The notes under the pieces are model-generated. The model was not told the origin of the DNA. It was given only the letters and a program-made list of their open reading frames with translations, and did no database searches. From assembly GCF_014839805.1 (NCBI RefSeq), contig NC_051116.1:7359556-7423555 (forward strand): a stretch of DNA of 64,000 nucleotides. The letters run 5' to 3'. Made by a program: the position numbers and the translations under genes. This document shows, in pieces, positions 9,951 through 20,744 of this stretch; positions within the stretch are counted from its first letter, which is position 1, and every line of letters begins with the position of its first letter. The DNA is from Manduca sexta (lineage: Eukaryota; Arthropoda; Insecta; Lepidoptera; Sphingidae).

Positions 9951-10548
9951 GCTGGTAGGATATATTTTATAAACGCCCGGATAGCGACCACTGTATAATA
10001 ATAATAATAATAATAATATCAGCCCTGTATTATATACTTGCCCACTGCTGAGCACGAGCCTCCTCTGCTACTGAGAGGGATTAGGCCTTAGTCCACCACG
10101 TTGGCCTAGTGCGGATTGGTAGACTTCACACACCTTCGAAATTTCTATATAGAACTTCTCAGATGTGCAGGTTTCCTCACGATGTTTTCCTTCACCGTTA
10201 AAGCGAACGATAAATTCACAAAGAATACACACATGATTTAAGAAAAGTCTGAGGTGTGTGCCCTTGGGATTTGAACCTGCGGACATTCGTCTTGGCAGTC
10301 CGTTCCACACCCAACTAGGCTATCGCCGCTTTTTACACCACTGTATACAAGGTGTTAAAACCCGCCATAGTGGCCCACGTAAGTGTCGCGTTCCGGGATC
10401 AGCCTGTATATATCTGGTTCCAACAGGCCGGCATAATTGTGTCGACTGCCGAGGGGTTACCATCTCTCGTCAGTCGAGATTCCATTGGATTCTTACTCTA
10501 CTTACCATTAGATGCAGCGTTGTCTCTTTGACGTGGACATATAAAACA
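9951..10548 (+). mobile_element. Repeat-F (retroelement 3' end), split by SINE-A
   Basis: The two halves (9951-9997 and 10348-10548) join to give the Repeat-F order GGTAGGATATATTTTATA, CCCGGATAGCGACCAC, CCCGCCATAGTGGCCCACGT, TTCCGGGATCAGCCTG, CAGGCCGGCATAATT. It ends near ATATAAAAC. Nine further regions of the window carry pieces. The A-rich end suggests a non-LTR or SINE tail. No ORF was recognised. Confidence 0.8.
9998..10336 (-). mobile_element. SINE-A, complete, with target-site duplication
   Basis: The minus strand reads GGCGATAGCCTAGTTGGG, containing an A box, then GGTTCAAATCCC, a B box. The body follows and the element ends in (ATT)n. An 11-bp direct repeat, ACCACTGTATA, flanks it at 9987-9997 and 10337-10347, which proves insertion into Repeat-F. 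RNA polymerase III transcription would start at its right end. Confidence 0.95.
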
Positions 10549-10624
10549 ATGGTTTCATATGTTACCCAAACTCTATTTATTGGCTATTGATATTGCTTAG
10601 TGCTATGAACAGATATAGGCTTTC

Positions 10625-10695
10625 TAACTAGTACACGGGGCCTAACATACCTGACGAAATGTGGGATTTATATCTCTGCCTACCCCTGAAAATGG
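10625..10695 (+). repeat. SINE-G related fragment
   Basis: ACCTGACGAAATGTGGGATT and CTCTGCCTACCCCTG resemble the 3' part of the variant SINE-G copy at 46989-47200. Confidence 0.4.
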
Positions 10696-11458
10696 CAACA
10701 ATGTAATGTTGTCTGTTTTATTTATAGTATACCGCGTAGTTTACAACTTAATAAAGACGTCCGCCATGACCACCAACGAATATTTGCACCGCCAAAGCTT
10801 TGGCCAAGCAATAAACCTACATTAATACAATGTACAATGGGCGTCAAATATTTTTTTAGAACGGACGTGGTTAACGTTTTCCGATTAATTTGGCACGCAA
10901 CGCCACGGTATTGTGGTTTACTTGCTTTGGAAATTTTTGAATTTTCCGTTAAGAATTCTGCTTGGATTTAAATGAATTTAAGGAAACAAAATATTGGTAA
11001 ATGTGATAATATGTTGGTAATTTAATAGAAAGTTTGTGGGAAATATTTTTTAATTTGTTAAATTATTGTATGAATTTCAAAGGACTAAATACAGATTAAA
11101 TATTATAATATGTGTAAAAATTTAATTATTCAGCCTATGTCTATGTTTCTGATAATGTGACAGTCCAAATGATTAATTATTTAAATTGATTTAAAAAGTA
11201 TTTCATTATACTTATTGCGTCAATAATGCTATGTTCTCTTCGCTTGCTTCGAATTTCATTATCATGTGTTGAAAAAGGAAAATTGAGATATCATCTCGTC
11301 ATACAATATGGCGGACACATCTGCTGGACTCACGATAAAATCTTGTAGCATATTAATATTAGTAGGGGACTACATTTTACATGTATTAATTAATATTACG
11401 TTGTCTGACAATGAGGATTATATATTGTATTTAAAGCAATTTAAACCCAATTAGTTCA
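10696..11458. other. Unique AT-rich stretch
   Basis: No repeat, hairpin or coding sequence was recognised. Confidence 0.45.
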
Positions 11459-11593
11459 CTGTCTTTAATAAACGATCGCAATCTCAATCTTCAATCCGAT
11501 TTCGAGAATGAACCAATCACAATAAGTCTGATTGCTCAAATTTTTGCGATAGATCAAAATAACGGAATGGGTTCGTTTAATGAAAAAGACGGT
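11459..11593. mobile_element. Small TIR element (CTTTAATAAACGA type)
   Basis: CTGTCTTTAATAAACGATCG at the left is mirrored by GGTTCGTTTAATGAAAAAGACGG on the right. It contains CAATCTCAATCTTCAATCCG, which is shared with 18265-18425 and, inverted, with 46430-46590. Confidence 0.55.
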
Positions 11594-11719
11594 AAGACGC
11601 TAAGTATGTTGTGGGCGTCAGGAACTACAAGAGGCCACATCTAGATTCTGACAAATAAAAACGTTTTACTGTTGCTTTTTGACGTTAATATTCTATCAAA
11701 CTTTAGCACTCATTATACT

Positions 11720-11915
11720 ATTAGCCTTTTATACTATCTCACTGCTGGGCACGGCCCTCCTCTACTACTAAGAAGGATTAGGCCTTAATCCACCACGCTG
11801 GCTTAGTGCGGATTGGCAGACTTCACACACCCTCAAAATTCCTATAGAGAACCTCTCAGTTATGCAGGTTTCTTCACGATGTGTTCCTTCACCGTTAAAG
11901 CAAGCGATAAATACA
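11720..11915 (-). mobile_element. SINE-A, head missing
   Basis: It matches SINE-A from the 3' tail (left) through CACGATG and the ACCGTTAAAG block. The tRNA-like head is lost past about 11915. Confidence 0.85.
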
Positions 11916-12565
11916 TATATACTAAAGTATAGAAATCTGTTTAAGCCTATTTTCGCGTACAATGGTTTTATCCCAAACTATTTAATAAAATATCCTTCGT
12001 ACACCTGGTATCTCTTTTTTCCCGCCCATTTAAATTACAAATGGCGGCCAACCTAACCTAAAAAGGTACGTCAACCGCTAGTACTGTACACATCCGTGTG
12101 TTTAAAGTAATTCGAAACCTTCGACGTATCGATTCCAATCTATTTATTCGCGAACAGCTGTCGATCTGTATGACCCAATGTATTGTAACGGTAGTGTGCT
12201 GCGGTGAGTCGATCGGTTTGTTTGAGAAATGTCTAGAGATTTTTTAAAATAAATATCTTTAATAGATTGTTTGAATACTTCTTACATATTGACAGCTAAT
12301 TGATTTAAGCGACATTTTTTTTCCAAAATATTAACTAGTTTAAAAAAACATAGAAAAAACTACTGATTTTAAATAATACGTATGTAACTTAGTATCGTAA
12401 AAAATCGATTAATTCAATTAGCCTTTCAATTGGCGATATATTAAATAGAAAGAAAATGTGTAATGAAGTAATTAACCAATATGGTATACTTTAAAAAACT
12501 TTAAAAAGTTAAAATGATAAGTACTATATGTATTCGTTTAAAAAGAGCATCTCAAGAGAGAACGC
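11916..12565. other. Unique AT-rich stretch
   Basis: It includes AAATGGCGGCCAACCTAACC near 12040, a phrase similar to one at 6215. No gene was recognised. Confidence 0.4.
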
Positions 12566-12829
12566 GTAAATTAACTGTATATGGCGCCATGAATATTAAT
12601 GTGAACATAGGAAAATACATTGAAAAATATGTCTAAATTAGCGTGATCTCAAAACAAACAAGTAGGATTTTCGCAAAAAATATTCATAACACTTAAGTAA
12701 CTAAATTAATTGTATAAAGCGGCATGAATAATATTAGCATAGGAAAATACATAGAAAAATCTTACTAAATTAGCTTGATCTCAAAACAAACAAACTGATA
12801 TTCGCAAAAAATATAACAGTTAAGTAACT
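12566..12829. repeat. Tandem duplication, unit about 130 bp
   Basis: Units 12566-12701 and 12702-12829 align along their length: TAAATTAA.TGTATA, CATAGGAAAATACAT.GAAAAAT, CTAAATTAGC.TGATCTCAA, TTCGCAAAAAATAT, TTAAGTAACT. It is non-coding and AT-rich. The high similarity suggests a fairly recent or constrained duplication. Confidence 0.85.
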
Positions 12830-13131
12830 GGATACGGCAAAATCATAGCCACAACTTGTTTTTAGGCTTATCATTAACATTTTATTACCCTAATAAAGTT
12901 TGAGAAGTAGCAGATTCATAGCCCGATCATAAATATTCGTTGAACATTCCATTACGATACGATCGATTTTATTGGTCAAACTTATAGATTTTAGCGTCCA
13001 TTTTGACTGTTTTCGAACCTTTTATTGCTGGAGTAGCAGGTAATTAGACAGTTTTGGATGTTCTTGGGGTTTTGTAAAAAATGCTACTGGATGCCTCTGG
13101 TGATGGTTTTTGTGTGCCTATTTTATCTATA

Positions 13132-13218
13132 TAATAATAATAATAATAATAATATCAGCCCTGTATTATATACTTGCCCACTGCTGAGCACGGGCCTCCT
13201 CTGCTACTGAGAGGGATA
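13132..13218 (-). mobile_element. SINE-A, 5'-truncated insertion with TSD
   Basis: Only the tail and the last about 60 bp of SINE-A are present, up to CTACTGAGAGGGAT. A 9-bp direct repeat, TTATCTATA, flanks it at 13123-13131 and 13219-13227. It was therefore born truncated by incomplete reverse transcription. Confidence 0.88.
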
Positions 13219-13227
13219 TTATCTATA

Positions 13228-14245
13228 AGTATAGAATTAGTCTTATCGAAATTCGTTTTTTTTTTTAAAAAAGGACTTGAATGATTGCGGTTGGCAATTT
13301 TATTCCTAATATCGAATTAAGTTTGCAGATTGTTTCACACGAACATCCTCTACGGCAACCATATCAAAACTAAACCATAATATCTCACAAATATGTTTTA
13401 TAATTGATAAAAGTGTGATAAACTGTGTGACGGCTATAAAATTTGTAAAGGTTTGAAGATAGATACAATATCTCAAAATATTTCTAAATGTATTGTTTTA
13501 TCACAAAAACAAAGAGGTTTTATGTTTACGAGCCCACCTGTGGTGTGAATATTATAAACCGTAAAATTTTGAAGTTTTTGTTATAGTTTTTCTGTTATAA
13601 TTTAGCATTTTTAGATTTGACAAGATTTTAGTAAAAGTTTTGTTTTTATCGGCATATTTCCTCGTCGCGGTTTTAATCTTTTGTTTACTTTTATTAGTTT
13701 TCCTGAAGCTTTAAACAGTTATTAATCATTCGCGGTTTAGTTTCTATAATACAGTTTGCGGTTAACCATTTACCTATAAGTAATTTCTTTATACTCAGAA
13801 TACATTTTAATAATGATTAACTAAGGGAATATCGCAACATAAGTTCCAATATTTCAGCGAATTCTAAGTAAAATAAATTAAAATTCAGACTAATGTCTTA
13901 AAGCTTTTAGCAAACTCCCTATCGCTATTATAAAAGATTTTTAAATTTATTCCGTTAACAACCTCTTATCTCGTTTCGATAAAATCAGAAACAATTCGAA
14001 GTTCGCCCATTCCGTGTAATCTTGTAAAGGAACCGCTCTTTTTATGCAAGAGTTTTTTTGAATTCCTCCGCCCCTACCTGGCTAGGTAAATTATGGTAAC
14101 ACAGAGGGATAGAGTTGAAAGTTGCCTGATTATTTTATTTCACCGCTGCATTCTGAGATCATTTGAATTGATTTTGGCGCCGTTTGGTATTTCGTTTGGG
14201 ATAAAGGGTTTAGAGGGAATGTTAAAATCGAGATATTTTATATAA
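13228..14245. other. Unique AT-rich stretch
   Basis: Nothing was recognised. Confidence 0.45.
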
Positions 14246-14495
14246 TTTCACGCACAATCAAGCCTTCTCGAAAGGGTAGACAGAGACACTACTCATGCAA
14301 TCCACTCTTGTGTATTGCGTCCCATAACGTGGTAGAACGCCTATGGAGTATTTTCGTGTGATATTTGGTAATGTAAATAAGCGATATATCACGCTTTTGT
14401 TCTTGAAAGGGTGGCTAGAAGCGTAATTTGGGCAATATTCGCCTGTGTGTTCCATACCGTGATGCCGATTTATCGCCATATAAGACACAAATTCC
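14246..14495 (-). repeat. Degenerate SINE-G2 pieces
   Basis: Two pieces are present. At 14258-14320, TCGAAAGGGTAGACAGAGAC is followed by GTGTATTGCGTCCCATAACGT. At 14390-14495, GAAAGGGTGGCTAGAAGCG is followed by GTGTTCCATACCGTGATG and TATCGCCATATAAGACACAA. Both read as the reverse complement of SINE-G tail and body, head missing. Confidence 0.55.
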
Positions 14496-14636
14496 AAACA
14501 TACACAAGACTGGGTTTATTCATTTATTTATTAATAGAAACACCAATGATTTATCACAGAAAAATACATATGAAGATCCACAATATACGGTACTTATTCT
14601 AGGCTAAATATTTTTTTGTCTAACAGGAAATTGAAA

Positions 14637-14920
14637 TCTATATATATAAAAATGAATCCCTATTTCCCTTGGTCACGCCATCACGCGTGAACGGCTGGAC
14701 CGATATCACATTTTTTTTGTTGTGTTTGTTATTATCAGGAGAAGGTTCTTAAGAAAGAAAAAAATCAAAAAAATGCGCGGAAAATTAGAAAATTTAAGAA
14801 AACTTAAGGTAAATATTAATTTTATATAACTGTCAATTGTTTGAAATAACTGCCAGCGATCGACAGAAAGCGCGCGTGCATATATAGTTAAGACAGTACA
14901 ACGTCTGTCGGGTCAACTAA
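14637..14920 (+). mobile_element. Helitron-like element, 284 bp, copy 1
   Basis: It begins TCTATATATATAAAAATGAA and ends CTAA (Helitron consensus CTRR). Host flanks are A and T. A self-complementary ACAACGTCTGT-type block lies just before the end. Copies of the same family are at 33816 (minus) and 46078 (plus). It has no coding capacity, so it is non-autonomous. Confidence 0.85.
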
Positions 14921-14983
14921 TTATATTATTATTAAATAAATGCAAACTGAAAATCTTTTAAAAGTACAAAACTTAGTCTAAGG

Positions 14984-15020
14984 TTGCACGAGTAGTGTCT
15001 GTGCCTACCCTTTCTAGACA
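14984..15020 (+). repeat. SINE-G2 tail fragment
   Basis: GCACGAGTAGTGTCTGTGCC followed by TACCCTTTCTAGAC is the same tail subfamily as 57400-57445. Confidence 0.5.
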
Positions 15021-15232
15021 AGTCGGGTAACTTTTCTAAAAATACTTATTTTAGCTAAATGACGTATTGCACTGGTATTCAGAATAACGAGCTTAGTAAT
15101 ATGGTGGTTTATTGCTTGCAGTTTGGGTGTAGTTTTAAACTTATATTTAGACGTCTGGCATTATAAATGCGAACGGCGGAGCAAAGTTGGTTATCTTAGT
15201 TGTTTTGCTAGATTTGTGACTAGAACTGTGTT

Positions 15233-15535
15233 ACTGGTGGTAGGTGTCTTTTATGTGAGAGTCTGCCTGGGTAGGTACCACCGTAATGTCTATTTCTGCC
15301 GCCAAGTAGTGTGTAGTCACTGTTGTGTTGAACATTGTAGCCAGTATAACTACTGGACTTAATAAGACCTAACATCTCATGTCTCAGGATGGCAAGCGTA
15401 GTGGAATACCAAACAATACTTTGTAGTTCAAGTTGTTGGATGGTGTTTCTGCTATTTATGGGCGGTCGTATGACTTACCATCAGGCGAACAGCAAGTTCG
15501 TCTCGTCATACAAAGCAATAAAAAACAAAAGAAAT
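15233..15535 (+). mobile_element. Repeat-B (poly(A) non-LTR 3' end), near full
   Basis: In order it shows GGTGGTAGGTGTC, GCCTGGGTAGGTACCACC, GTCTATTTCTGCCGCCAAG, CTCATGTCTCAGGATGGC, GGAATACCAAACAATACTTT, GGGCGGTCGTATGACTTACC and CAAAGCAATAAAAAAC. The A-rich end marks a retroposed 3' end. The family is very common in Lepidoptera, but I cannot name its parent element. The overlapping 15123-15362 and 15389-15580 ORFs belong to this repeat. Confidence 0.88.
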
Positions 15536-15557
15536 AGAAGCTTCTACCGCAGTTCTG

Positions 15558-15593
15558 TGTTGCATACTGCCCATTGCTGAGTATGGGCCACCT
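15558..15593 (-). repeat. SINE-A end fragment
   Basis: GCATACTGCCCATTGCTGAG followed by TATGGGCC matches the SINE-A 3' region. Confidence 0.5.
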
Positions 15594-16134
15594 TAAACAA
15601 TCAATAATAAATATAGTACGGCGTTATGTTTATTTTTATTATTTTTTATGTTAACGCGAGTTTTTGACATCGAAATAAAATTGATCATTTCATCGTCATT
15701 AGCTAATTTATAAAATATTGTATAATTGTATCATGTGGTATATATTGTAACTAACTTCGGACTAACAACACATCAGTTCCCCATGAAGACTGCAGTCTTC
15801 GAAATATGAGGAGAAAATTAAATTATAAAAAACGATTATAACGAATTTATTCTGATGCGCTTATTTTCCTCAAAGCGGCTACGGAACAAAGGTACTAGAT
15901 GCAAAGTTGAAATTTTACCTTCATTGTAATGTAACTGGAATTTTGGACAATGTAACATTCCAGGAATTGGTTGGGCTATTTGTATGTATCAATTGTGAAT
16001 GCGTGCCGCGTCGACAATGTAGAACTGGCATTATTGTGAGGTGTGCTCGTTGTAAGAAAATTTAGGACATTCTTGTTGTGTTAAAAGTGTATAATACATT
16101 GCAATGTTTAAAATATAAATGTGTTTTGGTGTAT
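15594..16134. other. Unique stretch
   Basis: Nothing was recognised apart from GAAGACTGCAGTCTTC, a 16-bp palindrome at 15785-15800. Confidence 0.45.
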
Positions 16135-16437
16135 ATATAATAATAATATCAGCCTTGTAATATGTGCTGTTGGGCCTCCACTACTACTGAGAGGGATTAG
16201 ACCTTAGTCCACCACGCTAGCCTAGTGCGGGCAGACTTCACATGCCTTCAAAATTCCTAAAGAGAACTTCTGAGGTATGCAGGTTTCCTCAAGATACACT
16301 TCAACGTTAAAGCAAGCGATAGTTCACAAAAAAAGCACACATAATTTTAGAAGAGTCAGACGCGTGTGCTCTTGGGTTTTGAACCTGCGGAAATTTATCT
16401 CTACAGTCCGTTCGACACCAACTAAGCTATCGGTGCT
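16135..16437 (-). mobile_element. SINE-A, nearly full
   Basis: It runs from the (ATT)-type tail at the left to the tRNA-like head at the right (GCACCGATAGCTTAGTTGG on the minus strand). Small deletions distinguish it from the 9998 copy. No clear TSD was seen. Confidence 0.87.
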
Positions 16438-16885
16438 TACTTATTCTGTGTGTGTTTATAAGTATGGCTCACGGCTTAGACAAAATATAGCAATTTGCTA
16501 CAGCGTTTGGAGATAACAAAGTTTTCTAATAATAAAATAATTATCAATAAATCCACAACGGTACTTTATTCCGGAAAAGATCACACCGCGAGCAAAACAC
16601 AATTTAAAAATATATAAAAATAAATAGTTACTTTTCAAATGTCAAAAAATATAATGAGAATAGTCTCACAACTTATAATTGTATGGTCACAGTTACCCAA
16701 AATAGCCTTATGGGCGATACTGGACGCAGCCGTCTGCAGGCAGGTGTGCCACGCGCCATGGCCCACCCATTGTAACCCAAAAGGACCATTATGGGCCAGG
16801 ATAGCAATAATTATTTGACGATTGTAATTTAGGCTGTGGAAAATAGGTCTTCATACATTTTTTTTATACAATACTATATTAAATA
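16438..16885. other. Spacer with GC-rich patch at 16700-16800
   Basis: The patch holds GACGCAGCCGTCTGCAGGC and CCATGGCCCACCC and looks unlike its AT-rich surroundings. No frame or known repeat explains it. Confidence 0.35.
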
Positions 16886-16971
16886 TATAATAATATCAGC
16901 CCTGTATTATATATTGTCCCACTGTTGGGCACGGGCCTCCTTTACTATTGAGAAGGAATAGGCCTTAGTTC
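16886..16971 (-). mobile_element. SINE-A, short 3' fragment
   Basis: ATCAGCCCTGTATTATATAT through GGCCTTAGTT matches the SINE-A 3' end only. Confidence 0.85.
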
Positions 16972-17103
16972 AATATAACGTATTAAAAACGACTGTACTG
17001 ATTTCGATAAGGTTTTTAATACCATAATTTTAATTAAGGATAGATACAATTTCAAGAATTTTAAAGGAACTTTCTTACATAATAAAAACAAAGTTTACAC
17101 ACA

Positions 17104-17361
17104 CTACACTACATAACATCACGCATTTATCCACGAAGGGGTATGCAGAGGCGCAACCAGGGCACTCACTTTTCGCCAAGTGTGTTCCGTCCCATGATGT
17201 GATAGGGGGCGAGCCTATCGCCATATCGGGCACAAATTACAGACTGCTGATACTAAGCAGCAAAACCCAAATATCACTTTGTCCGACCCGGGATTCGAAC
17301 CCAGGACCTCGGAGCGCTGCCGTACCGCGCATACAGTACAACTACGCCACCAAGGCAGTCA
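17104..17361 (-). mobile_element. SINE-G (tRNA-derived SINE), complete
   Basis: The minus strand reads CTTGGTGGCGTAGTTGTACT (A box), then CCTGGGTTCGAATCCCGGGT (B box), TTTGTGCCCGATATGGCGA, the CATCATGGGACGGAACAC block and CCCCTTCG before ATAAATGCG. It is the best full copy in the window and the reference for the other fragments. A degenerate TSD is possible (AAGTTTACA / AGGTTTAACA). Confidence 0.9.
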
Positions 17362-17667
17362 AGGTTTAACAATTAGAAATGACATGCATTAGCTAAATAT
17401 CAATTTTAGGTTAATTGACCAGGAATTACCCGCATTATTATGGGGCCCAGACCCTCATGCGACCCCCCGCTGTATATGCCAAGGGGAAGGGCTAATCTAT
17501 GTAATTGTTAAAAACGCTCATATGATATGGTCAGTGGTTTAATCATATGTTTTGAGGGTAGGACCACCTAGAGAAAGTATAGTTGCGCACAAAAGTGTTA
17601 ATAATATTTCAATAAATGTTGGTTGGCGATGTTATAAATGCGAAAGATTGGGAAGAGATATTATGGA
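17362..17667. other. Unique spacer
   Basis: A slightly GC-rich patch is at 17435-17490. Nothing was recognised. Confidence 0.4.
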
Positions 17668-17915
17668 CTAGCTTTTGCTCGCGGCTTCGCTCGCGTCAAG
17701 AAGTTATGCGGTATACATTTTTTTCGACTTACTTGTTATGTATTGTTATGACCAAATTACACCAAATCATTATAAATTGTAGGCTATGTGTTATTCTGAT
17801 GTATAACCAATATTTCTGTAAAGTTTCATCCAAATCCGTTCAGTAGTTTTTTCGTGAAAGACGAACAAACATGCATACATACTCACAAACTTTCGCATTT
17901 ATAATGTTAGTAGGA
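17668..17915 (-). mobile_element. Helitron-like element, 248 bp, complete
   Basis: On the minus strand it begins TCCTACTAACATTATAAATG and ends GCCGCGAGCAAAAGCTAG. The CGCGAGC/GCTCGCG block near the end can form the 3' hairpin. Host flanks are A and T. A diverged sister copy is at 32218-32478. It has no coding capacity. Confidence 0.85.
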
Positions 17916-18264
17916 TATATGTTATGAGTAAAAATTCTAATCGAATTTGAATTAAGTTTGTCATACAGTATTTTTATCCAGGAAAGTTCTCAATGGATTT
18001 GAATCCCGGAGTCTCCCGCAGCTAATACCGCGAGTAAGCTAGTGTCATATTAATCCTCTCTAATATTTTTACAACAGGATTTGAACCCCAACCCACGGAA
18101 CATATGTAAATGGTTATGTTCATAAGACTAGTTTGCATAAATTTAGATTTATTATTACTTTTAAAGATTGAATACACAATACGTTTTATGTTGAGGTTTA
18201 TTCTATTAAATTAGTTTCATCCGATTAAGAGTAATAAGATTTACAAATATTATTTTAAAGTCAT

Positions 18265-18425
18265 ACAGCGGGTTTCAATAAACGATCTCAATCTCAATTT
18301 TTAATCCGATTTCGAGAATGAACCAATTAAAATAACGTATTTGTAATCATTTGAAATAAAACTTTGTTGTTATTGATCCGTTTTTGTGATAGATCGAAAG
18401 ACGAAGTGATTACGATGGTTTATCA
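18265..18425. repeat. Repeat shared with the 11459 MITE
   Basis: CAATAAACGATCTCAATCTC, TTAATCCGATTTCGAGAATG and GATAGATCGAAA recur from 11459-11593. Ends are poorly preserved. Confidence 0.5.
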
Positions 18426-18598
18426 AAGTGGTGGTTAGATGTAGAAGGATTAGTTGAACGTGTGTTTTGCTTGATGAAGTATTTTTGAAGGCATAAACAC
18501 ATATGTGTCTAATGTAATCTTTATTGCCTTCCTTTAAGGCCGACATTGCATTCTTATTTTTTCTAATATTGTGTAATTACCGGCTATCTGTTTGAAAC

Positions 18599-18775
18599 AC
18601 ACACCATCACGCATTTATCCCCGAAGGGGTATGCAGAGGTGCAACCAGGGCACTCACTTTTCGCCAAGTGTGTTCCGTCCCATGATGTGATAGGGGGCGA
18701 GCCTATCGCCATATCGGGTACAAATTCCAGACTCCGGGCTGATACTGAGCAGAAAAAACCGAAATAATTGACAAT
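18599..18775 (-). mobile_element. SINE-G, 5'-truncated insertion with TSD
   Basis: It holds the tail and body of SINE-G (CACGCATTTATCCCCGAAGG to GGGCTGATACTGAGCAG) without the tRNA-like head. A perfect 13-bp direct repeat, ATCTGTTTGAAAC, flanks it at 18586-18598 and 18776-18788. Confidence 0.92.
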
Positions 18776-18788
18776 ATCTGTTTGAAAC

Positions 18789-19140
18789 GTTATTTGAAAT
18801 TTATAGATGACTTAACTGACTATAATACATTTATTTTTCCATTTATTACAATTGGTAAAAATCTTTATAATTTTCCGAACACTTGTGTACCCGAAAGTAC
18901 GCCGCGAGATATCCCTATTTCGACTCACGCATTGTTTTTAATATTTAATGGTCACGTGTCAAATGTGACTTATAGTTGAGTTATCTCTCACATTCCGACT
19001 ACAATGGGACTCCTGACTGACTCATTAACTTCAAAATGTATAATGATTTCTTATGTTTACGCGAATGTAGGCATGAAAATATATATTTTGGATTTTATTG
19101 CTTGGTGATGATTTGGATTTTTATATATTTTTATTCAGAG
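18789..19140. other. Unique AT-rich stretch
   Basis: A 65-codon frame crosses it, but nothing supports it as a gene. Confidence 0.4.
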
Positions 19141-19188
19141 GTTCCCGTGACCATTATGGGTGCAAAGTAATCGAAACGTCGGGAGAAA
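19141..19188 (+). repeat. Repeat-W fragment
   Basis: CCCGTGACCATTATGGGTGC and CGAAACGTCGGGAGAAAG match, on the other strand, the phrase at 35560-35605. It is probably the end of a retroelement. Confidence 0.5.
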
Positions 19189-19939
19189 GTTATTACAAAA
19201 AGATACCGAAATAATTCAGAAAAATTGGTTTATTTCTATGAAATTAACAAGTGTCCAAACTAGCCTTAGGCGGTTCTTAGACCCTAATTATGCCGCAGGA
19301 GTCTTATGTTATTTTTAGAAATAACAAAACCATAAGATTTCCATATTCCTTTATACATCACAGCTATGCTCTACGAGAAATTTTATCAAAAGCATAATTT
19401 ATCTGAGTAATGATTTTCGAAGACTTAGCAGCCTCCGGGGAAAAATAGTTCTATTTCAATGTCTAAAATTCGCGTAAGCACAAGAAATCGTTATTAAGTA
19501 ATGTTATTTTGTGTTAACGGAAGAATTCTTAAAGTTTATTTTTAATAAGAAATCATACATTGTAAAATTCCAATAGTTATTTTAAACATAGCTATAAAAA
19601 ATAAAACTCCTTGTCAAGGTGTTTCCGAGAACATCCAGGTAGGAAAGACAACGGTCACTTTGCAAATTTTTTCTAAACTGTTTCAAACAGCTTTTGTGTT
19701 TTTGAAGTATTTGGTTACTTCTGTAAAGTTATTGTAATGGAGAATGTTTGGAACATTCTAGATGTTATGCGTAAAAATGAACAAAGAACATAGTGCAAAG
19801 ATGGAAATGTGCATTTCTAGGCATGATAATATTTACAGTAGTGTGTTTCCAGTATTAAGAATTTGACTTTAGAAATGTTATGTTGTTTTGTGACAATATT
19901 TTTACGTCTTTATTGCGATATTGTATGTCAATAACATGT
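19189..19939. other. Unique AT-rich stretch
   Basis: Nothing was recognised. Confidence 0.45.
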
Positions 19940-20136
19940 GCTGGTGGTAGGATATATTTTACATCCATCCGGATAGCGACCACCATACCACTGTTGAAAC
20001 CCGCCATATTGGCCCACGTTTGTCGCGTTCCGGGATCTTTGGGGGAGAATTGGGAATTGTGTTGACGGTCGAGAAGTTTGTCCACTAATCACAGGTGCAG
20101 TGGCGTCACTTACTGTCACCGTATAAGACAAAAAAT
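19940..20136 (+). mobile_element. Repeat-F, diverged copy
   Basis: GCTGGTGGTAGGATATATTT, CCGGATAGCGACCACC, ACCCGCCATATTGGCCCACG and GTCGCGTTCCGGGATC appear in family order. The middle part is deleted and the end is GTATAAGAC. Confidence 0.8.
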
Positions 20137-20169
20137 ACGAACACCTATAAAGGAATTGGACCTAATTAA

Positions 20170-20418
20170 GGTTATAGCTTAAGGTCCATTTTTCATACAT
20201 TTTGTTTCACCTTTAATCTGGGTAACTAAATTTAATACGACGAAATTTTAATGGCCGAAATATCCATGCATATTAATTATTTTTACGTTTTTCTTTCAAC
20301 TGCGAGAACTAATCACTAACTAGACGTGAATTTAAATTCTTTACTTGTCAATACTTGTTTAGTTACCCAGATTAAAGGTGAAACAAAATGTATGAAAAAT
20401 TTACCTTAAGCTATAACC
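20170..20418. mobile_element. TTAA-flanked MITE, 249 bp
   Basis: TIRs of about 60 bp: GGTTATAGCTTAAGGT at the left is mirrored by ACCTTAAGCTATAACC at the right. Inner arms such as ACCTTTAATCTGGGTAACTA pair with TAGTTACCCAGATTAAAGGT. TTAA stands at both edges (20166-20169, 20419-20422). This is the target signature of piggyBac-type transposition. It has no coding capacity. Confidence 0.88.
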
Positions 20419-20422
20419 TTAA

Positions 20423-20744
20423 GTTAGACAAATAATGTATCTACTAGGGCTAATCATCTCTTCAGTCGACATTCATATACACGTTAAAAAGCGTAGTATG
20501 GCCACAGCGTTAAATATAAGCAATATAAAGACACATTTCCTTGACTCTTTTTTTATTATACAAAATACTCAGAAATTAATCTGGTTATTTATAATTAAAG
20601 CTATAAAATCCTTTTACATTCCCGAAAGTAAAAAAACGCCCTCGAAACGGCCTAATAAACTGATAAAGTGTAAAACAAGTGTTATAAAGCTATAAATCAG
20701 ATAATTCGACCCAATTTGGACGTTTTTCTGGCATCATCCTATTA
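20423..20744. other. AT-rich spacer
   Basis: An 86-codon frame at 20435-20695 has no recognisable motif. Nothing else was seen. Confidence 0.4.
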
